From Streptomyces sp. Ag109_O5-1 (GTDB taxonomy: Bacteria > Actinomycetota > Actinomycetes > Streptomycetales > Streptomycetaceae), in NCBI RefSeq assembly GCF_003814875.1, contig NZ_RKQF01000001.1:1674001-1738000 (forward strand): DNA of 64,000 bases, given 5' to 3'. Below, piece by piece: positions 34,414-42,802 of this stretch. The position numbers and the translations under genes are program-made. The notes under the pieces are model-generated. The model searched no databases. It was not told the DNA's origin and saw only the letters and a list, made by a program, of their open reading frames with translations. The first letter of the stretch is position 1; the number at the start of each line of letters is the position of its first letter.

Positions 34414-34440
34414 CCGCCCGATCGAAGTGATCGGACGGGA
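34414..34440. repeat. Hairpin upstream of the S9 peptidase, paired with 31974-32000
   Basis: Arms CCCGCCCGATC (34414-34424) and GATCGGACGGG (34430-34440), loop GAAGT. Direct-orientation relative of the hairpin beyond the gene's 3' end. Confidence 0.65.
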
Positions 34441-34539
34441 TCCCGTCAACCGCCTACGAGCTGACTCGTGAACGGCGCCTCCGATCACAGCAACACGTTC
34501 AGACCGCACCGGACGCTCACGAACGCCCCTTCCAGGGTC

Positions 34540-34663
34540 GCGTCCCGACTCCCAATTCCCAGCATTCCCTAGCCCGTTCGGTGATGAGCGTGTGTTGAGC
34601 GGCGATGTCTGGCTCGGTCCACAGCCGTAACCACAGCCGAGCTGTTTCAAGTTGGTGCGGCAT
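34540..34663 (-). pseudogene. GNAT acetyltransferase, N-terminal fragment
   Basis: From ATG 34663: MPHQLETARLWLRLWTEPDI then AAQHTLITERARECWEL. The LETxRLxLRxWxExD opening is typical of RimJ-like GNAT acetyltransferases. The acetyl-CoA binding core is missing because the frame ends at about 34517. Confidence 0.45.
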
Positions 34664-34817
34664 CGGCGAACACGGCGCGACGACACTCCCTGCAGTCTGT
34701 CTCAACCAACCGAGCCCACGCGTCTCACTCAATCCAGTCCATGCAGGTCAGCAGCATGCGGCCGACTAACTTCATTGAGACAGGACAGTACAGCCGGGTA
34801 ACCCCGGAGACGCGGGT

Positions 34818-36200
34818 GTGTCAATTTAACGGCTGATCTTGGTTGTTGAGGTTCAGTTGCTGGCCGGGGTGAGCCGGCCCTCGAAGGCGATCTGGAACGC
34901 GTTGAGGGGTGCTTTCCAGCGCATGGTCCATCTGCGTCGGCCCTTCCCCGTCGGGTCCAGGCTCATCAGCGCCATGTAGATGCACTTCAGGGCGGCAGCC
35001 TCGTTGGGGAAGTGGCCGCGGGCGCGGACGGCCCTGCGGATGCGGGCGTTGACGCTCTCGATCGCGTTCGTGCTGCAGATGACTTTGCGTATCTCGACGT
35101 CGAAGGAGAGGAAGGGGCACGAACTCGGCCCAGGCGTCCGACCACAGCTTTACGATCGCCGGATACTTCCGGCCCCACGCCTCCTGGAACTCCAGGAACC
35201 GCTCCGTCGCCGCGTCCTCGCTGGGGGCGGTGTAGACGGGCTTGAGTGCCTTGGCGACTTTGTCCCAGTCCTGACGGGCGGCGTAACGGAACGAGTTCCG
35301 CAGCAGGTGAACCACGCACGTCTGGACAATCGTGCGAGGCCAGACGGTCTCCACCGCTTCGGGAAGGCCCTTGAGCCCGTCGCAGACCAGCATGAGCACG
35401 TCGTCCAGGCCGCGGTTCTTCAGCTCGGTGAACACGTGCAGCCAGTACTTGGCACCCTCGCCTCCGTCGCCGGCCCAGATGCCGAGGATGTCGCGGGTGC
35501 CGTCCACGGTCACGGCCATCACGAGGTAGACCGGACGGTTCGCGACCTTCCCGTCCCTGATCTTGACGTTGATGGCGTCGACGAACAGGACTGGATAGAC
35601 ACGATCAAGGGGGCGGTTCTGCCACTCGGCCATGCCCTCCATCACCTTGTCGGTGATGGTGGAGACGGTCTGCTTGGACACCTCGGCGCCGTAAACCTCG
35701 GCAAGATGGGCCGATATCTCCCCATGGGTGAGGCCCTTCGCAGACAGGGACAGCACCATCTCGTCGACGCCGGTCAGCCGCCGCTGCCGCTTCTTGACGA
35801 TCTGCGGCTCGAATGTGCCCGAGGTGTCACGCGGGACCTTGACGTCGACCGGCCCGACGTCGGTCAGCACGGTCTTGGCCCGGCTCCCGTTACGGGAGTT
35901 GCCGCTGCCCCGGCCCACCACGTCGTGCTTCTCATAGCCGAGGTGATCGGTGATCTCACCTTCCAGGGCCGATTCCAAGACCCGTTTGGTCAACTGCTGC
36001 AGCAGCCCACCCTGCCCGGTCAGCTGCAGCCCCTCCGACCGGGCACGCTCCACCAGCATCGCGACCAGTTGCTCGTCGGACACCGGTGCAGGCTGCTCGG
36101 ACTCGGCACTCTCGACAGGCTCCACGGTTTCCAACTCCACGGCGGCGTCAGTCACTTGACGTCTCTCCCATGATCGTCGGATCCGCCGTTAGATTTACAC
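34818..36200. mobile_element. IS256-family element (first of three)
   Basis: Inverted ends GTGTCAATTTAACGGCTGATC at left and, inverted, GTGTAAATCTAACGGCGGATC at right agree at 17 of 21 positions. 1383 bp with one transposase gene. No target duplication is recognisable. Its right end cuts a membrane protein paralogue. Confidence 0.75.
34853..36155 (-). pseudogene. IS256-family transposase, frameshifted near the C-terminus
   Basis: Good sequence from MTDAAVELETVEPVESAESE through GYEKHDVVGRGSGNSRNGSR, VYPVLFVDAINVKIRDGKVA (first Asp), VLMLVCDGLKGLPEAVETVW (second Asp) and FQEAWGRKYPAIVKLWSDAW. After AEFVP one base is lost (about 35105), and the conserved STNAIES...(Glu) and MALMSLDP segments lie in the next frame, ending at TGA 34853. 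The catalytic Glu is out of frame, so the enzyme is probably inactive. Confidence 0.85.
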
Positions 36201-36680
36201 TCCCCCCTTGTAGACGTACCGGGCCACCGGGTCGTTGGAAGCAGAGACCGTGTCACCACGGTCCGGTATGCGCACCACGACCTTCTTCCCAATGGGGTCT
36301 TGATCGTGATGCAGGAGCCCGCTTGGTTGCAGCTCGGATGGATCGTCCTGCCGCGCCTGCGGGCGGACTCGTGGCCTTCGAGGAACGAGCCCGTGGTAGG
36401 GCGTCCCCACGCTGCAAGGGGATAGACACCCCTGAGTTGGTTCGACACTGATCGGCAAACCAGCGCTTGACTCATACCCGCACCCGAGCGTCCATGGTCG
36501 CAGCCGACCCGCCGATGGGGATCGCGGTCCGGCGAAGAACACCCACCCCCTGGTGGCGGTCGCCATCGGCACCGCGACCGCGAGGGTCACGGTCAGCACA
36601 CCGAGGATCAGAGCCGCCGGAAACCAGTCCGGGCTGATGCCGAGCATGCCGATGCCCACCATCAGCAGGGGGCGAGCGCG
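36201..36680 (-). pseudogene. Membrane protein paralogue truncated by IS256
   Basis: RARPLLMVGIGMLGISPDWF, then a transmembrane stretch PAALILGVLTVTLAVAVPMA and TRGWVFFAGPRSP; later DPIGKKVVVRIPDRGDTVSA and DPVARYVYKGG up to the IS256 end at 36200. The first part aligns with the neighbour at 36748-37416 (GxSxxxxNPDW, ILGV/VLGT, GWLIVGG), showing tandem paralogues. The middle ~60 residues look out of frame, and the true start is uncertain. Confidence 0.5.
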
Positions 36681-36747
36681 GCTGTACGGGCGAGCCTCCG
36701 CACCAGGTGCGGAGGCCAGGCCACGGTCTTCCGGGATCCGGACGCCG

Positions 36748-37416
36748 TCAGCAGTCCTCGAACCGGCGCCGCCCGACCCGCCGGGACAGCCAGACCAGCA
36801 GCTCGAAGAGCACCAGTACCACCAGCAGGGCCCACGCGGCGATGTCGATCCCGCTGTAGTCCGTCTCGGCCAGCTCCGGCGCCGTCCAGCCGTGCGGGTC
36901 GACGAGCACGTCCTCGGTCTGCCCGACTTCCATCGGCCCGTCGCAGGAGTCGTTGCCCAGCTCGGCGTGCTTGAGCGGCTTGCCGTCCACCCGTCCCAGA
37001 AGGCAGGTGTACTCCGGCCCATGCTTGCCCTGGTACGTCTTCACCGAGGTGACCCGCACCTCCACCCGCTGCCCTTGGTGCGCCATCACCTCCGCCTGCA
37101 GCACCGGCCCCGGCCCGGACAGCGCGGCGATCCCCACGATCACCCCGCCGACGATCAACCACCCGTTCGGCGCTGCGATGATCATCAACGAGAGAGTCGC
37201 GATCAGCGCGACGGTTCCGAGCACCAGTCCGAGCCCGCTCCAGTCCGGATTGGCGGCCAGCAACGACAGCCCGACGATCACCGGCGGACCGAAAAACGCC
37301 ATCGTGGTGAGGCGGCGGACCTGCCGGGACGAGGTGGCGGTGGCTATTCGAGGCACGGCGTCAGTGTGACGAACGGGGTCGTCAGGCCGAAGAGCGGGGT
37401 CCATTACTACAGTCAT
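36748..37416 (-). CDS. Hypothetical integral membrane protein, 222 aa
   Basis: Four predicted hydrophobic segments: MAFFGPPVIVGLSLLA, LGLVLGTVALIATLSLMIIA, WLIVGGVIVGIAALSG and, near the C-terminus, IAAWALLVVLVLFELLVWLS. Between segments three and four lies a soluble domain with QRVEVRVTSVKTYQGKHGP and CLLGRVDGKPLKHAELGNDS, with two Cys. It resembles actinobacterial membrane proteins with an extracellular domain of unknown role. The cut paralogue follows directly downstream. ATG 37404 is an alternative start. Confidence 0.65.
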   Translation of the reverse strand: MTVVMDPALRPDDPVRHTDAVPRIATATSSRQVRRLTTMAFFGPPVIVGLSLLAANPDWSGLGLVLGTVALIATLSLMIIAAPNGWLIVGGVIVGIAALSGPGPVLQAEVMAHQGQRVEVRVTSVKTYQGKHGPEYTCLLGRVDGKPLKHAELGNDSCDGPMEVGQTEDVLVDPHGWTAPELAETDYSGIDIAAWALLVVLVLFELLVWLSRRVGRRRFEDC

Positions 37417-37568
37417 CGCTCTCGATGAGCATCTGACGCCTCGCGCCGGTCCTCCCGGGTGCGCTTGGTGAGTTCGGCGTCGGCGAGTGACGACAACGCC
37501 GCAGATGAGCGTGCCAGCCCCCGCGTCTGCGCCAAGGTCCGCCGGACAGCACTCCTAGTAGGACTCCG

Positions 37569-37873
37569 TTAGGTCTCTCTGGCTCTTGGGTTTGGGCTGG
37601 TGGTGGATGTTCTGGGCAGGGGGCGGTGGCAAGTGGTGCAGGTGCCGGTCCAGCAGTTCAGCAGGTCCTGGATGGCGTCGAGGATCTGGTAGAGGGTGAG
37701 TCCGGTGTACCGGCTTTCGGGGCCAGGCGCTGTTCGGTGAGGAACGCGTGGGCGGCGGTGACCAGGGTGACGTAGTGATGCCAGCCGGCCCAGGAACGTC
37801 CCTCGAAGTGGTCCAGGCCTAGGCCGTGCTTGAGTTCCCGGTAGTCGTGCTCAATCTGCCAAGCACACTGCAC
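37569..37873 (-). pseudogene. IS701-type transposase, C-terminal fragment, frameshifted
   Basis: WQIEHDYRELKHGLGLDHFE then GRSWAGWHHYVTLVTAAHAF match the catalytic-Glu region of IS701 transposases (family: QIERDYQELKQELGLGHFEG). After FLTEQRLAP the frame shifts to ESRYTGLTLYQILDAIQDLL and runs to TAA at 37569-37571. The rest of the gene is absent. Confidence 0.7.
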
Positions 37874-37875
37874 CT

Positions 37876-38222
37876 ATGAGTGGGTATCAGGTAGGTGATG
37901 TGCCGGTAATCGGGCGTGAGGGGCTGTTGCGGCTGGTCGCGGTGGTCGAGCGGCTGCGGGCTCGGCAGTGTGATGGGGAGAGCGGGTCGTCGTGGACGAC
38001 GCAGGGGGCGGCCGCCCCAGAGCCTGGCCCGTCAGGGCCTGGGCGAGGAAGTGTGGGCGGGGCTGCCGGAGGTGAACCGGCTGCTGGCAGTGCGGTGGCT
38101 GGCGATGTTAGAAGCCGTTGTCTTTCCGAGAGTGGCGGGTGTGTTTCTGCTGTTCAGGCGTAGGGGTGGTGGTCTGGCGGCAGAGACGAGGTGTCGTGTT
38201 GTCTCTTCGGTGGAGGTCCGAG
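37876..38222 (+). other. Possible degenerate reading frame
   Basis: MSGYQVGDVPVIGREGLLRL followed by VAVVERLRARQ, and in the next frame LARQGLGEEVWAGLPEVNRL then LAVRWLAMLEAVVFPR, look like two pieces of one short protein. No family recognised and the frame breaks near 38000. It precedes the coiled-coil gene at 38223. Confidence 0.3.
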
Positions 38223-38717
38223 ATGCCGTCGGTGATGGGGTTGTTGGAGGAGCGTGAACGTGCCGCCCGGCAGCGGATGGACGCCCTTCAGGCCGAGCTG
38301 CGGGAGGCGGAGGCAGCATGTGAGCGGTTCGTGATCGCCCGCGAGACGGTGGCCGAGGTCCTGGCGGAACCTCGCGAAGGAGAGAAAGCTCCGTCAACTG
38401 AGGTAGCCGACGAGCGGCCGGCACGGGTCGCGGCCGCGGCACCCGGTTCGGTTGTGCCGACGTGGCGGGAAGGGCTCGCCCCGACGGTGCTGGCGCCGGA
38501 TTACCTACAGCTCATGAACGCCCTGGCCGTCGGCAGCGGGTCAGGCGGCGAGCCGATGGATTGCCGGCAACTCGCCGTGGCGGTCGGTTTGGATTCGGTT
38601 CCGGCGAAGGTGGAGGGGGTTCGGTCGAAGGCGAAGCGTCTGGTCGCGCGAGGTTGGCTCGCCGAGGAGCGCCCGGGAATGTTCAGCCTGCTCATCGGGC
38701 GAGACGGCGGCTCATGA
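38223..38717 (+). CDS. Coiled-coil/winged-helix protein adjacent to an IS5-type transposase, 164 aa
   Basis: ATG 38223 gives MPSVMGLLEERERAARQRMD, then a long heptad region ALQAELREAEAACERFVIAR. A Pro/Ala linker leads to a C-terminal domain with APDYLQLMNALAVGSGSG, CRQLAVAVGLDSVPAKVEGV, RSKAKRLVARGWLAEERPGM and FSLLIG, which reads like a winged helix. Layout and length match the IS5-borne accessory protein at 17617-18015. Here it converges on the transposase and overlaps its 3' end by 26 bases. Role unknown. Confidence 0.6.
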   Translation: MPSVMGLLEERERAARQRMDALQAELREAEAACERFVIARETVAEVLAEPREGEKAPSTEVADERPARVAAAAPGSVVPTWREGLAPTVLAPDYLQLMNALAVGSGSGGEPMDCRQLAVAVGLDSVPAKVEGVRSKAKRLVARGWLAEERPGMFSLLIGRDGGS

Positions 38718-39372
38718 CCATGCTCATCGACCAGCGGACCATCGCCTCCGAGGTGTCGGTGCGGGCCTCGTAGTCGCGGGCGAGGCGGCGTGAGCGCATC
38801 AGCCACGCGAACGTGTGCTCGACCAGCCACCTCTTGGGCAGCACGGTGAAGCCCATGGTGTCGTCGCTGCGTTTGATCACGGTCAGCGCGATGCTCAGGA
38901 CATCGCGGGCGAGGTCGACCAGGCGTCCGGTGTAGCCGCCGTCCGCCCAGACCAGGGTGATGTGCCAGTGCCGCTCGCGGATCCGGGCCAGTAGCGTCCG
39001 GGCCGCGTCGCGGTCGGTGACAGAAGCCGCGGTGACCATCACGGTCAGCAGCAGGCCGAGGGTGTCGACCACGATGTGCCGCTTGCGGCCGTTCACCTTC
39101 TTTCCGCCGTCGAAGCCCCGGCTCGTGGCCGGCACCGACGCGGCTGCCTTCACCGACTGCGCGTCGATGATCCCCGCCGTCGGCTCCCGGTCCCGGCCTG
39201 CCGCCTCGCGGACCCGGTCGCGCAGCCGGTCGTGGAACTCGCCGACCAGGCCCTTGTTCCGCCAGCGCCGGAAGAAGGCGTAGACGCGGTCCCATGCGGG
39301 GAAGTCCGCGGGCATCGACCGCCAGGTGATGCCGCCCGCGACCACGTAGCGCACCGCGTCCACCATCCAATG
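38692..39372 (-). pseudogene. IS5-family transposase, N-terminally truncated
   Basis: Reads MVDAVRYVVAGGITWRSMPA, DFPAWDRVYAFFRRWRNKGL, TAGIIDAQSVKAAASVPATS (first Asp), ITLVWADGGYTGRLVDLARD (second) and WLVEHTFAWLMRSRRLARDY (Glu). All catalytic residues are present, but the first ~45 residues that normally precede this start are missing; the DNA upstream of 39372 is unrelated and leads to the IS4 element. Confidence 0.75.
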
Positions 39373-39478
39373 CCACGTAGTTAAGGGCGAGTTGGCGCTG
39401 TCAAGGGCGAGGTGAGAAGGAGGAGACCTCTGCTATTCAGGGGATCGACCAAGATCTACCTGAGGAAGCAGAGGCCCT

Positions 39479-40442
39479 GTGGCTCAGTCTGTCACGGGCG
39501 GAACCGACGTGTTCGCGCCCGGTCATATCGGTGAGTTGACGCAGGTCATCCCACTCGAGCTGGTGGATGCGGTGCTGGACGAGACCGGGGCTCGCGAGCG
39601 ACGACTGCGAAGTCTCCCCTCACGCGTCGGGGTGTACTTCGTACTCGCGCTCGGGTTGTTCGGGGACCTGGGAACCGGCCTGGTGTGGGGCAAACTCGTG
39701 GCCGGACTGACCGTCATGGTGCCGCGACCATCGGAGAAGGCACTTCGCGATCTCCGTCGGCGGGTCGGCGTGGCCCCGCTCAAGCGGCTGTTCGACGTGC
39801 TGGCCGGCCCGCTGGCCCAGCCGTCCACGCCCGGAGTGCGTTACCGCCGCTGGCGCACGGTCGCCTTCGACGGCTGCGGGAGCCTGAACGTCCCCGACCA
39901 CGAACGCAACTGGTCCTGGCTCGGCCGAACCCAGCGCCGTCACGGTCCAACGGGCTACCCCCGGCTGATGCTCATGACTCTGTGCGAAACCGGCACCCGC
40001 GGCCTGATCGGCGCCGTCTTCGGCCCCGCCAGCAAGGGGGAAACCGACTACGCTCACGACCTGGTCGGCCACCTGACCTCGGACATGCTTGTTCTGGCAG
40101 ACCGCGCCTTCGACAGCAACAGACTGCTGGCAGACATCGCGGCTCAAGGGGCCCAGTTCCAGATTCGCGCCACCAGCGTCCGACGCCCGCCGGTGCTGGC
40201 ACTGCTGCCCGACGGCTCCTACCTGACCCGGATCGGTGACCTCTCGTTGCGAGTGATCGAGGCCGAGGTCCGCTCCTGTACCGCCGACGGCGGCGTGTTC
40301 GGCGGGACCTACCGCCTGCTGACCACACTCACCGACCACTCCAGCGACCCCGCCGACCACCTGGTGCATCTTTACCACGAGCGTTGGGAGATCGAGATCG
40401 CATACCTGGCGCTCCGTCACACCCTGCTCCAGGGGCGAGTCC
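39479..40442 (+). pseudogene. IS4-family transposase, C-terminus replaced by IS3 sequence
   Basis: GTG 39479 begins AQSVTGGTDVFAPGHIGELT; LPSRVGVYFVLALGLFGDLG, VAFDGCGSLNVPDHERNWSW (first Asp), DMLVLADRAFDSNRLLADIA (second Asp) and LYHERWEIEIAYLALRHTLL (catalytic YREWEIE-type Glu) are all visible. After LLQGRVL at 40442 the frame runs into the terminal repeat of an IS3 element. About 60-80 C-terminal residues are lost, so activity is doubtful. Confidence 0.85.
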
Positions 40443-40706
40443 TGTCAATCCCCTCGGACTGTGGAGATCTTCTAAGCGGCCAGCTCCAAGGCGGAGTTGG
40501 CTCGGTGGTCGTGTTCGTAGTCGATCGGACTCCGGTAACCGCACACGCTGTGTAGTCGGTGTGTGTTGTAGAAGGCGGTGATCCAGGTCGCGATCCTCAG
40601 GCGGGCCTCGGTGCGGGTGGCGAAGGTGTGCCGATGGACGTACTCGACCTTGAGTACGCTGTTGAACGCCTCGCTGACGGCGTTGTCGAAACACGACCCG
40701 ACCCGG
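40443..40706. repeat. 264-bp tandem duplicate of the IS3 end
   Basis: Identical by eye to 40707-40970, in direct orientation and directly adjacent. Contains the IS3 terminus (TGTCAATCCCCTCGGACTG) and the last ~80 codons of the IS3 orfB. A partial second IS3 copy, or slippage/recombination, must have produced it. Confidence 0.9.
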
Positions 40707-40735
40707 TGTCAATCCCCTCGGACTGTGGAGATCTT

Positions 40736-41668
40736 CTAAGCGGCCAGCTCCAAGGCGGAGTTGGCTCGGTGGTCGTGTTCGTAGTCGATCGGACTCCGGT
40801 AACCGCACACGCTGTGTAGTCGGTGTGTGTTGTAGAAGGCGGTGATCCAGGTCGCGATCCTCAGGCGGGCCTCGGTGCGGGTGGCGAAGGTGTGCCGATG
40901 GACGTACTCGACCTTGAGTACGCTGTTGAACGCCTCGCTGACGGCGTTGTCGAAACACGACCCGACCCGGCCCATGGACTGCGTCACGCCCAGACGCCGG
41001 CAGGCCCAGCGGAAGCGCCGGGACACATATTCGCTGCCCCTGTCGCTGTGGAAGATGACGCCCTTGACGTCGCCGCCACGGGTGGCCGCGGCCATGTTCA
41101 AGGACGCAACGACGAGTTCTGCGTCGTGACGTGCACCCATCGCGTAGCCGAGCAGGCGGCGCGAGAACAGGTCGATGACGGTGGCCAGATACAGCTTGCC
41201 CTCACCGGTGGCGATCTCCGTCATGTCGCCACACCACACCTGATCTGGAGCGTCGGCGGTGAAGTCGCGGCGGACAAAGTCCGCGAACGCGGGCCGTTTG
41301 CCGGGGCGGGTCAGCCCGCCCCGTCGGCGGATCTTCCGTCCGGCCAGGCCGAGTTCGGCCATGAGACGCGCGACGGTGTTCACCGAGACGCGCCAGCCGG
41401 CGCGGATCAGGAGGAGCCAGACCTTCGGAGAACCGTAGGTGCCGCCGGACTTCTCGAAGATCTGTCGGATCGCGTCGGCCAACTGTCCTCGCCGCACTTC
41501 ACGAGCGGTGGTGGGCTTGTCGCGCCACTTGTAGAACCAGGACTCCGACACTCCCAGAACCCGGCAGGCCAGGCGGTGCGGGACGTGGTGCTCGGCCCTC
41601 TGGTTACCGATGAACGCGGCCAGGGCGGCCGGGTCCGTTCCGGTCACTTCACCCAGAGGACCATGCAT
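40736..41668 (-). CDS. IS3-family transposase OrfB, 310 aa
   Basis: HTH_21 region HVPHRLACRVLGVSESWFYK, IRQIFEKSGGTYGSPKVWLL, then the integrase core: APDQVWCGDMTEIATGEGKL (first Asp), GVIFHSDRGSEYVSRRFRWA (second) and CFDNAVSEAFNSVLKVEYVH (Glu). Complete and probably functional. It overlaps orfA by 25 bases in a different frame, the usual arrangement for programmed -1 frameshifting to make OrfAB. Confidence 0.95.
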   Translation of the reverse strand: MHGPLGEVTGTDPAALAAFIGNQRAEHHVPHRLACRVLGVSESWFYKWRDKPTTAREVRRGQLADAIRQIFEKSGGTYGSPKVWLLLIRAGWRVSVNTVARLMAELGLAGRKIRRRGGLTRPGKRPAFADFVRRDFTADAPDQVWCGDMTEIATGEGKLYLATVIDLFSRRLLGYAMGARHDAELVVASLNMAAATRGGDVKGVIFHSDRGSEYVSRRFRWACRRLGVTQSMGRVGSCFDNAVSEAFNSVLKVEYVHRHTFATRTEARLRIATWITAFYNTHRLHSVCGYRSPIDYEHDHRANSALELAA

Positions 41669-41994
41669 CGCTTGAGGACATCACGCTCCATCTCCAGCTC
41701 GCGGATCCGCTTGTTCTTCTCCGCCGCATCCCGCCGCAGCCGCTCCAACTCGGCCCGCTCGGCTTCGCGCAGCCGCCCGCCCGGTGCGGGCTCGGCAGGC
41801 TGGTCGGACGACGCCGACCCGTTGCGCCGCCACCGTGACACCCAGCTGTGCAGCGTGCCGGAATGCACACCGAGCTCCTCGGCGACCTCCGGGATCGGCC
41901 TGCCCGTCTCGATCACAATGCGTACAGCACCCTCACGAAACTCAGGCGTGTACGTGCGTTGCTTGGACCCCATGAACCCCAACTTCCCCTGCAA
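41644..41994 (-). CDS. IS3-family OrfA (helix-turn-helix/leucine zipper), 116 aa
   Basis: MGSKQRTYTPEFREGAVRIV, IETGRPIPEVAEELGVHSGT, LHSWVSRWRRN and the leucine-zipper AERAELERLRRDAAEKNKRI then RELEMERDVLKR. This is the DNA-binding and multimerisation subunit. It ends LWVK inside the start region of orfB. Confidence 0.93.
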   Translation of the reverse strand: MQGKLGFMGSKQRTYTPEFREGAVRIVIETGRPIPEVAEELGVHSGTLHSWVSRWRRNGSASSDQPAEPAPGGRLREAERAELERLRRDAAEKNKRIRELEMERDVLKRCMVLWVK

Positions 41995-42127
41995 TCACGG
42001 ACTCCACGCTAAGAGGGGAGGGACATGTCCGACGGGTACTTCGGCTGCCTGTGCGGGTGGTTTGCCGCGTTCCCGAACCGGTGAGCGAGGCAATCACACT
42101 CACGAGCAGCCGAGTTGGAGCCTGCGG

Positions 42128-42296
42128 GCGCGAGGGCGTACAACTGCGGTAACAGGGCCTCCTGGCATGTTTGCGGTCTCGACAACCTTGAGCTGCACCG
42201 GGGGTCCTGTATTCATGCGCGACAGGCCGCAAGATCACCCAGCCGAGTACCTGCAATCGCACTCGTGCTCACCAAGATCGATACGACAACGGTCAC
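42128..42296. repeat. 169-bp direct repeat, left copy
   Basis: Matches 43939-44107 with about five substitutions and no gaps. Encloses, with its partner, a regulator and an old yellow enzyme gene. The repeat has no recognisable gene and no obvious terminal inverted repeats. Confidence 0.9.
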
Positions 42297-42344
42297 CGAA
42301 CCGGGCCGGAGGGGGGCACCGCGCGGCCCCTCCGGTGCGGCTGT

Positions 42345-42686
42345 TCACTGCGAAGACTGGCTTGGCGTCCGGTCGGCTTCCTTCACGATGAGGTCGATCA
42401 GGCCGGGGAATCGCTGGTCGAGCTCGTCCTTGCGCAGCACGTTCTCTCGGCGGATGCCGCTGTCGCTCTGGCGGATGATCCCGGCCTCGCGCAGGGCCCG
42501 GAAGTGGCGGGTCAGCACGGACGCGGTGAGGTGGGGGAAGAAGCCGCCACAGCTCAGGCCGGGGCTGTTGATCAGCCGGACGACCATTTCCAGGCGGAGC
42601 GGGTCGGAAAGCGCGCTGAGCACCGTGCGCAGGTCGACGTCGTCCAGGTCGGGGTGTGCGAGGGGGGCTGGGGTGCGGCTGGCCAT
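42345..42686 (-). CDS. ArsR-like winged-helix regulator, 113 aa
   Basis: ATG 42686 (MASRTPAPLAHPDLDDVDLR). DNA-binding fold: TVLSALSDPLRLEMVVRLIN, HLTASVLTRHFRALREAGII, RQSDSGIRRENVLRKDELDQ. A Cys (LSCGGFF) lies just before the recognition helix and could be redox- or electrophile-sensing. It is divergent from an old yellow enzyme gene with a palindrome between them, the classic layout of an electrophile-responsive repressor controlling a flavin reductase. Sensing function is inferred. Confidence 0.8.
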   Translation of the reverse strand: MASRTPAPLAHPDLDDVDLRTVLSALSDPLRLEMVVRLINSPGLSCGGFFPHLTASVLTRHFRALREAGIIRQSDSGIRRENVLRKDELDQRFPGLIDLIVKEADRTPSQSSQ

Positions 42687-42713
42687 GGTTCGAGAGTACC
42701 GCCGATCCCCCCA

Positions 42714-42733
42714 TGTACGCGTTTGCGCGTACA
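42714..42733. promoter_or_regulatory. Operator-like palindrome between regulator and old yellow enzyme
   Basis: Arms TGTACGCG (42714-42721) and CGCGTACA (42726-42733), spacer TTTG. Located 27 bases from the regulator start and 70 from the enzyme start, a position suited to control both divergent promoters. Confidence 0.65.
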
Positions 42734-42802
42734 CGCGTTATGGTTGTGGAGCGGGCGCGAGATCCCCGCCCGCACTCTTTCGACTTTGCCAAAGGAACCA
42801 CC

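Larger units (their letters stand above)
40707..42025. mobile_element. IS3-family insertion sequence, complete
   Basis: Ends TGTCAATCCCCTCGGACTG at left (40707) and, inverted, TGTCCCTCCCCTCTTAGCG at right (ending 42025), 5'-TG and CA-3' as usual for IS3. 1319 bp with overlapping orfA and orfB. A further 264 bp of its left end is repeated outside. Confidence 0.8.

Noticed and set aside
36156..36180. Possible riboswitch or terminator near the IS256 right end
   Set aside because: The sequence is explained by the IS256 terminal repeat and transposase leader.
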